A stretch of DNA of 64,000 nt from Dipteris shenzhenensis (Eukaryota > Polypodiophyta > Polypodiopsida > Gleicheniales). How positions within the stretch are numbered: position 1 is the first letter of the stretch; every line of letters starts with the position of its first letter. A model generated the notes under the pieces. It was not told the origin of the DNA, searched no databases, and saw nothing but the letters and a program-made list of their open reading frames with translations. The stretch lies in NCBI GenBank assembly GCA_047967505.1, contig CM106541.1; one strand, written 5' to 3'. This document shows, in pieces, positions 9,873-20,329 of the stretch. Position numbers and translations under genes: made by a program.

Positions 9873-11510
9873 TCAAGAGAGCCGGACCCAAGCACCCGCA
9901 CTGGGCACCCGGCCATTGACAACGAATAGTAGATAATAGCCAGCAGGTGCTGCCACAGAGGAGGGAGGTGCCGCTACGGTCGCTGTGTACCCTGTTGACC
10001 CGGCAGCCGTCAAGGTTAATGGCTGCAAAATCAGCTGCCTCTGATTCATAGCGACTGTGTGCGTGGAGAACGAAGGGGCATACAGCCGAAACTCGACATT
10101 TGCAGGAAGTTGGGAAACGGAAAAATCCACTACGAAAGTAGAGCCATAGCCAATCTCGCTGGCAATGCCTGAGATGGAAGGTCGCTGACTATCGAAAGAA
10201 CTGTCGAGGTAGTAGGGACTGTAAGCTTCCAAGCGAAGCTCAGTTGGATAGAGGACATTTGAGAAAGCGTATCCTTCATTGGGGTTGCTTCCTCCCACGA
10301 GGATACGGCCATCGGGAAGTAGTACAGCGCTCGAATGATACAATCTCGGGATGGAAGAAGGTCCCAGCTCCTGAAATCGTGATCCAGCGTTTGCAGAGGG
10401 GAAATACAAGACAGGAGCCAAAGCTGGATTGCGAGCAACGCCCCAGCCTGCAGTTCCTAGCTTGGCTCCGTTGATGATGAGGATTTCCCCTGTTGGAAGA
10501 ATGATCATGTCTCCCATGACGCGAGTGGAGGGCATGTCTTCGATCTCCCAGTTGGGATTGGCGCCCGTGATCACCATTCTTCCGCAGGTTTGCAATGCAG
10601 CGGGGTAAGAACCAGCACCAACTTGTTGGAACGCTCCGTGGGGTGCTCCTCCACAAATCATTACCTCTACGGTTTGGAAGTTGTCACTAGCGGATAGTGG
10701 CAACATGACGGAAGATCCCGACGAGGGGTAGTTCCGGCTCCCACCGAGCAACTCCGGGAAGGTCTTCACCACCTGATTGGTCTTGTAGTTGAGGAGTATG
10801 GATTTAGAATTGGCGAAAATGAAGAGGTTGCCATCAGAGGAGAGATGGAGAAAGGGGTAAAGATTGTTCTCAGCATTAGGCTCGCGAGTGTCGAATAAGA
10901 AAGGAAGCTTGATAGCTGCTGCGGTCTGGGGCGCGAACTCGTAGGAAAAAGAGTTTCTCCCTCCAACTACAATGATTTGATTGTCGGGAAGGATCTGGTC
11001 GGAGGCATACCATCTCCCAGCGGAAAGCTGAGTAGAGGTTTCATCCCAGTCGCAAGCTCCATTGTTGCAGGGCGAGAATAAGCGAACGGCGTGATTCCCA
11101 TCGTTCCAACCGCCGGTAGAGACAAAAGTCCCGTCGGCAAGAAAAGCTCCCGAGGAGCACCAAGTATCGGTCCGCACCTCCAAAGGTCGGATGGAGTTGG
11201 TGGCGAGGTCGAGCTCGATGGAATGAGCATAGCAATCGACCTTAAGGGCAAGGTCGGTCGGGTCATTGCGGCAACGACGGCCGGGGAGCTTGAGTTCGGA
11301 AGGCCCGTAATCGGTGCGATCGAACATGATAACAGTGTTGAGGCGGGTGAGGGTCATGTGCATAGCTGACACACCGCCATTTTGGACGAGGATCTGCCAG
11401 GAGCCGGGCAGGACGGACTGGGCAGCAAAGGCAGGGGAGGGGAGGTGGTAAATGGGGGTGAAGAGGGTGCAGGCGAGGGCAAAGAGAAAGAGGATGGGGG
11501 GAGATGTCAT
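9873..11510 (-). CDS. Secreted copper-radical oxidase (glyoxal/galactose oxidase family)
   Basis: This is an intact, intronless gene of 545 codons. It belongs to the copper radical oxidases, which oxidise aldehydes or primary alcohols to acids or aldehydes and release hydrogen peroxide at the cell surface or wall. Residues 1-30 are a hydrophobic signal peptide with likely cleavage after AFAA. The Glyoxal_oxid_N seven-bladed propeller spans about 40-430, and the C-terminal DUF1929 domain about 440-545. The radical cofactor and copper ligands are all present by alignment to galactose oxidase: Cys118 (WCSSG) and Tyr168 (RWYAS) for the thioether crosslink, Tyr391-His392 (RLYHS), and His484 (THTV). 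Kelch-like turns read 'DGTFVSTGG', 'NQIIVVGG' and 'DGRILVGG'. The ATG at 11508-11510 is chosen because it starts the signal peptide. Plant GLOX homologues act in anther and wall processes; the substrate here is not known. Confidence 0.93.
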   Translation of the reverse strand: MTSPPILFLFALACTLFTPIYHLPSPAFAAQSVLPGSWQILVQNGGVSAMHMTLTRLNTVIMFDRTDYGPSELKLPGRRCRNDPTDLALKVDCYAHSIELDLATNSIRPLEVRTDTWCSSGAFLADGTFVSTGGWNDGNHAVRLFSPCNNGACDWDETSTQLSAGRWYASDQILPDNQIIVVGGRNSFSYEFAPQTAAAIKLPFLFDTREPNAENNLYPFLHLSSDGNLFIFANSKSILLNYKTNQVVKTFPELLGGSRNYPSSGSSVMLPLSASDNFQTVEVMICGGAPHGAFQQVGAGSYPAALQTCGRMVITGANPNWEIEDMPSTRVMGDMIILPTGEILIINGAKLGTAGWGVARNPALAPVLYFPSANAGSRFQELGPSSIPRLYHSSAVLLPDGRILVGGSNPNEGYAFSNVLYPTELRLEAYSPYYLDSSFDSQRPSISGIASEIGYGSTFVVDFSVSQLPANVEFRLYAPSFSTHTVAMNQRQLILQPLTLTAAGSTGYTATVAAPPSSVAAPAGYYLLFVVNGRVPSAGAWVRLS

Positions 11511-11569
11511 GGTGGAGGTGGAGGGAGGAGGTGATGAGATGGGGGCTACAGGAGTGGAAGGTCAGAAGG

Positions 11570-11612
11570 AAGAAGAATGATATATATACAAATATATACG
11601 TAGGGAAGATCT
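11570..11612 (-). promoter_or_regulatory. Possible TATA box of the oxidase gene
   Basis: On the minus strand TATATATTTGTATATATATC lies about 70-100 bases upstream of the oxidase ATG. A purine/pyrimidine-biased GA-rich stretch lies further upstream (11620-11720). Position and composition fit a TATA element with a short 5' untranslated region. No transcript data support it. Confidence 0.45.
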
Positions 11613-12512
11613 ACGACGCAGCAGAGAAGCAACAGAGAGAGAGATTTATAAGACGCATCAGAGAAGCGAGAGAGAGAGAGAGAAGCAATAGAGAGGCACC
11701 AGGGAGAGAGGGAGGCAGTATGGCAATGCAAAGCGGGTGCAACCGTGCGAGGCAGTAATTAGATTGTGAGACAAAGAAAGAGTGGCGTTCCATGAATGTT
11801 ATAGAGGTGGCAGAGATCGTTACGTGAACGTGAAGCGATTCATCGAAAAGGTGAAGGAGAGCAATGAGTTGCTGCACATGTATACGAGTGATAAACGGGG
11901 AAAAGCAGTAAAATTAGATTCAGAGGCAACGAACGAAAGAGTGGCGTTAATTAGATTCTGGACAACGAAAGGGTGGCATTGAAAGGAGGTTGCCATTCAT
12001 TATCCATAGATTTTTTACGTGAATGTGCAGGAGAGCAATGAGTTGCTGATTCCTGAACATACAGTTAGACGGCGAAAGATGAACGGAAAAGCAATGAGAA
12101 GATATATAAACAAGCGCCATTGAAGCTAGCTTGAATTGGCATGCATGCAGCAGCTGGCAATGCATCATCGTTTATTAGATTGTTTGTAGTTTTTATAGCA
12201 GAAAGACGAAGATGACAGAGAGTAGAGCTACCCCCCTTAAATTTGTGTCTCTGCCACCCACGTTAAAGCTGCCTCGAAATCGGTTGTCGTAACACAATCA
12301 CATCCAACGAACGACGTACTTCGTATACTAATAACGTGGCTTGCAGCTGCCGCCACTTCTCTTTTCATTTCTACAGATGCTTCCGTGAGTCCTTAGAATC
12401 CATGACTTTCAACTTTCGTCGCCATCGCCACAGTTCTTCTTCTTCTTCTTTCTACCACATGACTTTTTCGTACACGCAGACAGATCCACTCCATTCCCTC
12501 CTTCCTCCTTCA
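11613..12512. other. Upstream region, no gene seen
   Basis: It contains GA-rich runs at 11630-11720 and a diverged duplication. The phrase 'acgaa.gagtggcgtt' followed by 'attagattctg' is seen near 11930, and variants occur near 11780. 'ggagagcaatgagttgctg' occurs at about 11857 and 12030. Open frames here are short and low in complexity. Confidence 0.45.
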
Positions 12513-12940
12513 GCCCACTTCCACCGTTACTTCTTGTTTCCTCATTTTGCAGCCAGCATTTTTTGTCATACCACGCCCACGGCCCACACACTCTACATTG
12601 TTTTGCCGGCACCTCGCAAAAAGCAAAAACGCTTCAAGACTCAACTTGTCCAACGTCGTCTCTCAAAAAATCTGCATCGCCTCTCAAAAATCTGCACGTT
12701 ACCGACACTCCCTGCCGCAGAACCATGCCCACTTCCATCGTTACTTCTTGTTTCCTCATTTTGCAGCCAGCATTTTTTGTCATACCACGCCCACGGGCCA
12801 CACACTCTACATTGTTTTGCCGGCACCTCGCAAAAAGCAAAAACGCTTCAAGACTCAGCTTGTCCAACGTCGTCTCTCAAAAAATCTGCATCGCCTCTCA
12901 AAAATCTGCACGTTACCGACACTCCCAGCCGCAGAACCAC
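12513..12940. repeat. 214-bp tandem duplication
   Basis: Two copies, 12513-12726 and 12727-12940, are about 98% identical by eye. Both begin 'gcccacttccaccgttac' and end 'gccgcagaacca'. The unit is pyrimidine-rich on the plus strand and poor in stops. All three plus-strand frames are therefore open across it (the longest spans 12336-12992). The period is not a multiple of three, so one frame in copy 1 becomes another in copy 2. I consider the open frames accidental. Confidence 0.9.
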
Positions 12941-13254
12941 TGTTGCATTCCCAATTCCTCCTCTTGCCAGTTGGTCAATCAGACGGCTTTGATGAACCTT
13001 TGGACTGAACTTTGAATCTTCACCTCCTAATCCTTACACTGTAACTTTGTGACTCGTGAGTTGTGACCTCCGCGGCATCTCAGTTTGCACTGCTGCTGCT
13101 GCCTTGTTGACCTGTGGGACCTGACAGTCTGCCAAAACCAAATCAGCGTGACTCGTGAGTGCAATACTCATTCCAGCGTGAATGCATGCTCGTGTGCAAT
13201 ACTCATTCCAGAAGAGAAACCATCGTGAAATACCACACACATCTAGAACTCCTC

Positions 13255-13512
13255 CTGCTCCCTATCTTCCAATGCTGATTCCTCTAGGCGGTCAAAGGTA
13301 GCAGGCTCTCGTTTTCTGCCTGCATGGTTATGGTGAGGGCATGCTCTTGTGCTAAGAATCTTGCAGGGTTTGGATCTGCCTGTCGGATTCCTCCCACAAT
13401 CTAGCTTGCTGCTCCTCGGCTTGCTCTCTGCGTTGGTGATGGAGACTTCCAGCTCTTCGGCCTTGGTTTGATACTCCTCTACTCTATCGAGGGCTTCTCT
13501 ATGCTGTGATGG
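13255..13512 (-). pseudogene. Coiled-coil-like coding fragment
   Basis: The minus strand from about 13512 reads 'EALDRVEEYQTKAEELEVSI' in one frame. After a shift it continues with 'EEQQARLWEESDRQIQTLQD'. The heptad-like spacing of Leu/Ile/Val and the high charge suggest a coiled coil. No family is recognised. An AT-rich tail with 'ttttttggggaaaaaa' at about 13580-13600 may be the 3' end of a retrotransposed copy. Confidence 0.25.
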
Positions 13513-14930
13513 TCTTAGTTACCAGAAAGGAACAGTTGTATTTTTTATAATAGTTCCCTTTGATATAATATAAAACCTGCCTTTTTTGGGGAAAAAACTT
13601 AGGGCAATTTTTTTTTCCCCCCCTAGACCCTAGCACTATATTCATATAATCTGTACCTTTGTTTTTTGACCTGTATCCAATCCAAATGGGTTTGATAGCC
13701 TTATCCTTGAGCGTATGTTGAAGCTAAGACCATCCTCTTAGCTGATAAGGCAATAAAGGCATGAGCTTGAGCATCTCCTTCCCATCTAATCTAATCCTGA
13801 GCAAGATGGTGAAGAATCAAGAACATTGTCATGACCCGTCATGGCGGTGCCTGTGATGGAGGTCTTAAATAATGTTCCAAAAACTCTTGGTCATCAACAC
13901 ACGATACATTATGTATGACCAAATGGGATAGTTGGTGTCATCAAGCTTGTCTTTATGTGCAAGGATACCAAAAAGAGCACTCTTGCCATCGTAGATAAGG
14001 CACAAATGCAAAGAACCAAAAGAAAACTAACTAAATCTAATGAGAGCACTAAACAAGTGCAATGCCTAATTTAGACCACACAAGGTCAATGGCCTAGACA
14101 ACTTTTGTAATTGGAATGACCTAGAAATAAAACCCAAGGCCCAAAAGCAAATGTGCCAAAGAAAGGGCAAGGCAAGATTAAATTCTTTACATAAAATCTT
14201 GCACTGAAAAATGTGGCACATGCAATTAGTCCTGACAGATTTAATGGTCCACTGTAAGAAAAAGTGACTCCACAACTCAACGAGCTTCAAAAATCCACAA
14301 AACACTGCTAAATTGCTCTAACCATTTTGAATCATGTGAAAAGACCCGAATTGAATGTCAAAACTAAGGAGCTCACAAACTAAGAAAACTAGTACAAAAC
14401 TACTTCAAAATGTGTTTTGCACAGACAACTACTTTAAAAGGATGCACCAAACCACCTTGAAGTGGGTCTGAATAGTTTTGAAATTCATAGATGTTTCTCA
14501 AACTGCACATGTGCAAAATGAGCACACCAGCATAGGAACGAGCCTACAAGGACTTACCAGGGGCTACAACGTATCAAAACTCTCTTCAGGTCTATCCTTC
14601 TACTTAACCAGGCATTCGTGACATATTGTATGTCTTGTTCTTTTTCCTTACCCATCTAAAAAATTTCCTGGTTCATGTGGTAAAGATGCAAGTTTAATGA
14701 GTTCAACTAGGATTTCATTTCCAATGAGATTGCCATCATTTCCTAAATTCTTTTAAAACTTGCTTACATGAAAAACTAGATGTAGATTACATCCTCCTCC
14801 AATGCACTACCTCACAGTAGATCTTGTTAAATATTGATTTATCCCAACCATCATCCAAGAAGTCAAGGTTCTCTTCACTTCTAATTGCTCTATAGGTGAG
14901 CATTGTTTTGCACACCTTGACTAGATACTT
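13513..14930. other. No recognised gene
   Basis: This is AT-rich sequence with short open frames on the minus strand (14066-14305 in two frames). Nothing matches a family I know, and no repeats stand out by eye. Confidence 0.45.
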
Positions 14931-14939
14931 GTTAATTTT

Positions 14940-15274
14940 TAAACAGGTCAACAAAAATAGTGATTGGCATGCATACATTGATTTTTACAATTTTTGTAGC
15001 AATGCCTGGACATAAAAATTGTTGAACTTTTGCAAATAGCTTAGCCCTATATGTCTCTATCACACTACTAGGAGGCACTAGCCAGTCTCTTGGCGGAAGA
15101 TCTTGTTTCCTCAACACACCATGGTGTTTTCTTTGTCCAATAATTATGTAAATGGTCATAGAAGAAGATACCTATTTGTGCTAATTGAGTTGCAAATCTA
15201 CTTGATATTGTAATTATCCTATTGCTCCATGCAAGACATCCAAGAATACCAAAATGCACTCCACCAGCTGCCAT
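14940..15274 (-). pseudogene. Unrecognised coding-like fragment, frameshifted
   Basis: Two overlapping minus-strand frames read as one protein across a shift near 15130. The first half contains 'FGILGCLAWSNRIITISSRF' and 'IFFYDHLHNYW'. The second half contains 'PPRDWLVPPSSVIETYRAKL' and 'FLCPGIATKIVKINVCMP'. The composition is protein-like and the strand matches the next fragment at 15351-15950, so they may be one gene or element. I do not recognise the family. Confidence 0.3.
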
Positions 15275-15350
15275 TTTTCATATGATAATGGATACAAATC
15301 TGAAAAACCAAAACACGTTTTAGTTACGTAGAAAATAGCAATGTTTGAAA

Positions 15351-15950
15351 CTACCATTCTAAAACGGAAAGGGTTAAAAACTCACAATTGGGCCTATGCC
15401 ATGGAAGATAATCTGGATAATCATGCAGCACAAGTTCATTGTGCATATATACATGCTCGAATAGTATTTCCTTAATACCTTTCTTACCATCTATTGTTAT
15501 GAAATCTTTGACCCTGCCTTTCCAAGAGGCTAGAAATTTATTATTCGACCATAGTTTTTTCCTTCTCATTGGCTGCATTAGCACCCAACTACCTTTTGAC
15601 ACAACCATGTTTTGCCAACGACCATCTGCATTCACCCTATTAGCAAACTCTATAGATGATATGCATGTTGTAGGTTGTCGAGAAACAATAGTTCTCACCT
15701 TTATGTCAAGGTCTTCTGCATTCTGAGTTACACATCGCTTCGCATTGGGATGCCCTAGGTTGCCTGTTGCCATGGATGATTTGGGAAAGAGAACCAAACT
15801 TGCAAATGGGTGAAATGCATGCAAGAGAACTAGGAGGAAAAGTAGGAATACAACCAATGAAGCCTGTTTAGGCAAGAAAGATGCCCAGGGGTGCCTATTG
15901 CCATGGATGGAAAGTGCAAGCAGGAGAACTAGGGGGGAAAATTGGCCCAT
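15351..15950 (-). CDS. Hypothetical protein, 199 codons, family unknown
   Basis: The frame opens with a hydrophobic segment (about residues 29-58, rich in Leu/Val/Phe) that could be a membrane anchor. From about residue 60 it becomes a soluble domain with Trp, Arg and Lys ('SRQPTTCISSIEFANRVNAD', 'KLWSNNKFLASWKGRVKDFI', then 'HDYPDYLPWHRPNCEF'). The soluble half looks genuinely protein-like and may begin at the internal Met before ATGNLGHPN (about residue 60). In that case the hydrophobic lead would be upstream noise. It sits between the copia element's 3' end and another coding-like fragment on the same strand. It could belong to an unrecognised mobile element. Confidence 0.35.
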   Translation of the reverse strand: MGQFSPLVLLLALSIHGNRHPWASFLPKQASLVVFLLFLLVLLHAFHPFASLVLFPKSSMATGNLGHPNAKRCVTQNAEDLDIKVRTIVSRQPTTCISSIEFANRVNADGRWQNMVVSKGSWVLMQPMRRKKLWSNNKFLASWKGRVKDFITIDGKKGIKEILFEHVYMHNELVLHDYPDYLPWHRPNCEFLTLSVLEW

Positions 15951-16239
15951 TTCTACACTCGAGAAATCACATTTGAATCTTTGATTTGTATAAGCGAGAA
16001 AACTAGTTTAGGAAGGAAATCACATTTGAGTCTATGATCTTTTTTGAGAATGACTCCTTATCAGGTTTATAAAGTTGTACATCCGTAACGTTTGGTTTTT
16101 TTCTCTTATTATGTGAAATTATTTTATATTTTCTCTATTTTCTTAATGTTACATTGGTCCTATTGTGATTGATAGAGTGGGATTTTTCATTTTGACCAAA
16201 AGGCTTTCTTTTTTTCCTAATGTCTTTAATGGGAATGTC

Positions 16240-17700
16240 CTTCCTCCGCATCAAACCAAGAGTTTGTCAGTGTTTCTCAAAAAGCTCTTTGCCAAGTGGT
16301 TTGGTAAAGATGTTTGCAACATTTTCTTTTCTATCACAATGTTGCAATGTGATGTCACCAAGTAATACTCTTTCTCTGCTGATGAATGCTCTCTGACATC
16401 AATGTGCTTTGTCTTGGAGTGACATGTTGGATTCTTGGCTGATGTTTGAGCTAATTGATTATCATAGTAAGTAATACTCTCTCAAATGAACTGCTCTCTG
16501 ACATCAATGTGTTTTGTCTTGGAGTGATATGCTGGATTCTTGGCTAATGCTTGAGCTGATTGATTATCACAGTATATTGTTATTGGCTTTGACTCATCAA
16601 AGTAATTTGTTTCTGATAATAATCTTCCGAGCCATATAGCCTCACATGCATGTGTTATGAGTGCCCTATATTCTATTATGTTCAAGACAAAGAATCAATT
16701 GGTTGCTTATTTGACAACCATGATATAGCACCTTTACCATGAAAAAATGTATATCCTTAAGTGGACCTTCTAGTCTCACGATTGCCTACACAGTCACTGT
16801 CACAGTATCCATGCAACCTTGGATGACTTTCTCTGTATTCTATTCCAAACTATCTTGTACCTATGATGTAGCTTAAGACTCTTTTGGCTGCATTGTAGTG
16901 AGACTATTTTGGATTTTTCATAAACTATGAAAGTGGACTTACTGCATCACAAATATCTAGCCTTGTGATAGTCAGATAGATAAGTGATTCAATGAGCTAT
17001 CGATAGTACTCGTCATTGGCTGTAGGCTTTTTTAGATCTTTGGTAAGTTTCAAATTTTTCTCCATGGGAGTGGCTACAATGTTGCAATCTACAACATGCA
17101 ACTTCTTGAGGAGACTATTAATTTATTTCTGCTAGCTCATAAAGGTGCTATCTTAGTCCCTCCAAAACTCAATTACAAGACAATAGTGCATAAGTCCAAG
17201 ATTTTTCATGTCGAACTCTACAGCATAAGTCTTGTTTCATCTTGATGATGATGAAGCTATCATTGCTTCTTGTCACAATCAGATCATCTATGTACAAAAG
17301 TGCAATAGTATTGTCTTCCCCTTGAACTTTGTAATAGAGAGTATGAACTGCATTGGACTTAATGTATCCCAGATTAGTTAAATACTTGCCAATTTTGTTG
17401 TATCAACTTTTGGGTGCTTGCTTTAACCTGTAGAGACTTTTCTTGAGATGGCAAACCTGATGCTCTTTCCTCGGATCAACATACCCTACTAGTTGTTATC
17501 AAAAATCTTATGGAATCCATCTTTGCTACTGGAACATAAGTCTCATCATAGACTTGACCGTATTGCTATGCAAAACCTTTTGCAACTAGTCTAGCATTGT
17601 ATCTTTCAATGCTTCCATCTGGATTGTACTTTATTTGTAAACCCATTTGTTTTGAATGGCCTTCTTTCCTAGTTGAAAATCGCATAAATCCCAAGTGTTG
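16240..17700 (-). pseudogene. Copia reverse transcriptase and RNase H relic
   Basis: Minus-strand pieces in order are 'CHLKKSLYRLKQAPKS' (about 17450-17400), 'ALLYIDDLIVT' with the catalytic YIDD at about 17283-17294, and the RNase H segment of 67 codons at 16482-16685 ('EYRALITHACEAIWLGRLL', 'ITIYCDNQSAQALAKNP'). After the duplication comes 'ENVANIFTKPLGKELFEKH' near 16300, the usual copia Pol C terminus. The frame changes several times, so no continuous product is possible. Confidence 0.8.
16388..16598. repeat. 105-bp tandem duplication in copia RNase H
   Basis: 'gctctctgacatcaatgtg' starts at 16388 and again at 16493. The two copies differ at roughly one base in ten. The period of 105 keeps the frame, so the RNase H tail (KNPAYHSKTKHIDVREQF) is present twice, once intact and once diverged. 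Confidence 0.75.
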
Positions 17701-17969
17701 TTTTTGTACAGAGCTTCCATGTCTTCATTCCTAGCGCTTGCTATTCCAACTTGTCAACTATATCTTCGAAGTACACTGGCTCTTCTGTAGCCATGATGGT
17801 AGTTATAAGATCATAAGTAGCAGTTTCAATCTAAATTGTTTGCCTTTCTAAGCACGTGTCAATCTAGCTAGTAGACCATCTGAGTTGCTGCTCTTTTGGA
17901 GGGTTCTCTAGCAATTCTTGCTCTTCTTCTCATCAACCTTTTCTGTAGGTGACTGAGGAATCGGTGTGA

Positions 17970-18875
17970 TTATCTCCTGTGTATTTTATGTCTTCCATTC
18001 TGATTCTTTATAAAAAATTGCCTCTCTAGAGATTGTGACCTTTCCATTGAAGGGATCATACAACTTGTATGGCTTGGTCTCTTCACTGTAGCAACCATAA
18101 TGCATTTATGTGACTTAACATCCAATTTTCTATGATGATTGTCATGTATGTGGGCACATGCTATGAAACCAATTATGCAGAGATGCCCAATGCATGGCTT
18201 ATATCCAATGAATGCCTTATAAAGTGTCACACCTTGAATCGGTTCGATCAGAAGCCCATTAAGCAAGTAGTTTGTACTGGCAATTGCTTCTGCCCAATTG
18301 ATTGATTAGGAAGATGCTTCTCACTGAGCATTGCTCTAGCACTATCTGCTAAAGTTGCATTTCCTTTCAGCTATTGCATTCTGGTGAGAATTGTCTGCAC
18401 ATGTGAATTTTCTTTGAATGCCATTAATTCTATAAAAGTTCATGAATGTTGAATACATGTATGCACCTCCTCTATTTGATCTCATTACTTTGATCTTTCT
18501 ACCTATCTGCTTCTCTACCATGGCTTTGAATTCTTGAAATGTGAAAAAGACTTTAGATTTCTTTTTCAAAAAGTAGACCCAACAATGTCTGTTGTAGTCA
18601 TTGATGAAAGTCAGGTAGTACAGTGAACCATTAATGTTATGAGTCTGTGCATAACCCCATACATATGTATGTATTAAATCAAGGATACCTCTTGCTCGAG
18701 AGGTGGTTCTACCAAAATTGGTTCTCTTTTGTTTACCAAAACAACATGCTTCACAAACTTTTTTAAGAAACTGTAGTTTTGGAATTCCAATTGCCATATT
18801 TTGATTTCTTAATTGCATCAAGCTTTTGAAATTGACATGTCCATATCTCTTATGCCATACTGCGGAAAGGGGCAT
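17970..18875 (-). pseudogene. Copia GAG-pre-integrase and integrase core relic
   Basis: The 177-codon frame at 18342-18875 opens with 'WHKRYGHVNFKSLMQL' and 'CEACCFGKQKR', the zinc-binding pre-integrase domain. The rve core follows. In active copia integrases the core starts HTDVCG and later has RSDRGGEY. Here they read HTYVWG and RSNRGGAY, so the first two catalytic Asp residues are Tyr and Asn. The Glu of 'NAIAERK' remains. The next frame (17970-18266) continues with 'PCIGHLCIIGFIACAHI', the integrase C-terminal part. Two of three catalytic residues are lost, so the enzyme is dead. Confidence 0.85.
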
Positions 18876-18962
18876 CGGTTTGCTGTTGAGTTGACATGAT
18901 ATGCAAATTTGGTACTGAAGCTAGCATCTTGAACAAGCGTCCTTCCTTGACTACTTTTCCTA

Positions 18963-19343
18963 CTAGCTGATAACCTCTAGATTTATCTTTGATTGTGCAT
19001 TCATCTCCATTTCAGATGACTCAAAGTTGTGTTTCGTCATTTGCCCAACTAACAAGAGGTTCTTGATGAGCTTTGGAACATAGAGTACATCTTTCACCAA
19101 TCCTTTTGTACCAGTGAAATTGTTTACAGGGAGAATGCCTTTCCATTGAATTGGACTTGGTGTGTTATCTACAGTGTAGATAACATTCTTTGGACCTTTC
19201 AATGGTTTCATCTTTGTAAACCATTCTTGATAATTTGTCAGATGAGATGATGGGTTGTTGTCTATGTACCAAGGATCTTGATCTGCTTGATCAACTTGAT
19301 AACTACATTCCCCTTTTAAATCATAACCAATGTCAATGTACAT
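18963..19343 (-). pseudogene. Copia aspartic protease relic
   Basis: The frame contains 'WYIDNNPSSHLTNYQEWF', the position where copia proteases have D[ST]GASSHMT. The Asp is kept but the following Ser-Gly-Ala is Asn-Asn-Pro, which should abolish activity. The downstream 'GLVKDVLYVPKLIKNLLLVG' matches the usual end of the protease region. It lies just upstream of the integrase relic in the same element. Confidence 0.75.
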
Positions 19344-19499
19344 TGTATTAGTCTTCTACATATCCTCATTTGCAAGATACATATTCTCTATGGTTCATTG
19401 GCATAACGACTGTGACTTTGATATCCACCAGGATGATTTCCTCTTCCATAAATATTTCCTCAATTGATGCTAGATTGACCTCCTTGGTCATACTTCTTT

Positions 19500-20329
19500 T
19501 TGTGAAAATCTTTTTCATAGTGTCCAAAGTTGTGATAGTAATTGCACTACATGTTTTACACACTGGTAGATACATTTCCTTTTCCTTGAAATCTTCCTCA
19601 ATTGGAATGATTTCTTCTTGGATGCTGATGTGGATGCTGATGATAATGTTATTATTATTAGTTTTGATGCTGATGACCACTTCTTTGAGATGCTCTATCT
19701 CTGCCTCTACCTCCGCTTCTACCTCTATGAATGCTTGATAATTTGGAATGACCTTTGCATGCTTGAATAGCCTGAGTCTCGAGTTCTTCACCAAGTAACA
19801 CTAACTTTAGCTCTTCTAGTGTTGGAATTTTCCATTGAATGGCAATACTCTGGACTAGATTCTCCTATCCCTCTCCTAGTCCCCGGATGGCTTGAACCAT
19901 TTCTATGAGATTCATAGTCTCTCCTGCTACTACGATTTGATTGTTGTAATCCTTGATTCTAAGTACGTAAGCATGACCATTCTCATTGCTGTTGCGAAAA
20001 CTCTGGTTGATCTAGTTTCTCAATGTGAGAATCTTAGATGTATTCATAGACTCATAAAGAGTTGTGACCATATCCCATGCTTCTTCTGATGTCTTCACTG
20101 TGTTGAGCTATCCAAGCATGACATCTTGCACATTTTTGTTGGTCAAATGATATGCATATTTGTCTTTCTTGTCTTAATCTGCCTATGCTCAGGCAATGGT
20201 AGGATCCACTGCATATGTGGACACCATTGATGTAGGTGTAGACCCTTCTGCTTGTGCTGCGACAATGGTGGGAGTTGCTGCTATTGCTGGTAGGGGACGA
20301 GCATTTTTTGAGCAAAATCTTTCGAGCAT
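19500..20329 (-). pseudogene. Copia gag relic (UBN2 type with CCHC remnant)
   Basis: A likely start is the ATG whose complement is at 20327-20329. Downstream pieces are 'KDKYAYHLTNKNVQDVMLG' and 'TSEEAWDMVTTLYESM', the typical UBN2-type gag. A CCHC knuckle near 19560-19510 is split by a frameshift ('CKTCSAITIT' then 'NFGHYEKDFHKKK', with the last Cys replaced by Phe). Several in-frame stops are present. Confidence 0.75.

Larger units (their letters stand above)
16230..20329 (-). mobile_element. Ty1/copia LTR retrotransposon, inactive
   Basis: On the minus strand the order is gag (20329-19500), protease (about 19300), integrase (18875-17970), reverse transcriptase (about 17700-16800) and RNase H (16685-16240). 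This is the Pseudoviridae/copia order, with integrase ahead of RT. Many stops and shifts, loss of integrase catalytic residues and a duplicated RNase H tail show that it is dead. I could not find matching LTRs at its two ends. Confidence 0.85.

Noticed and set aside
10130-11369. Open frames on both strands overlapping the oxidase gene
   Set aside because: Shadows of a G+C-rich coding sequence. The 545-codon frame has full family motifs and explains the region.
12336-13015. 218-, 153- and 150-codon frames as a gene family
   Set aside because: They are the same 214-bp duplicated DNA read in different frames. None has a domain or consistent codon pattern.
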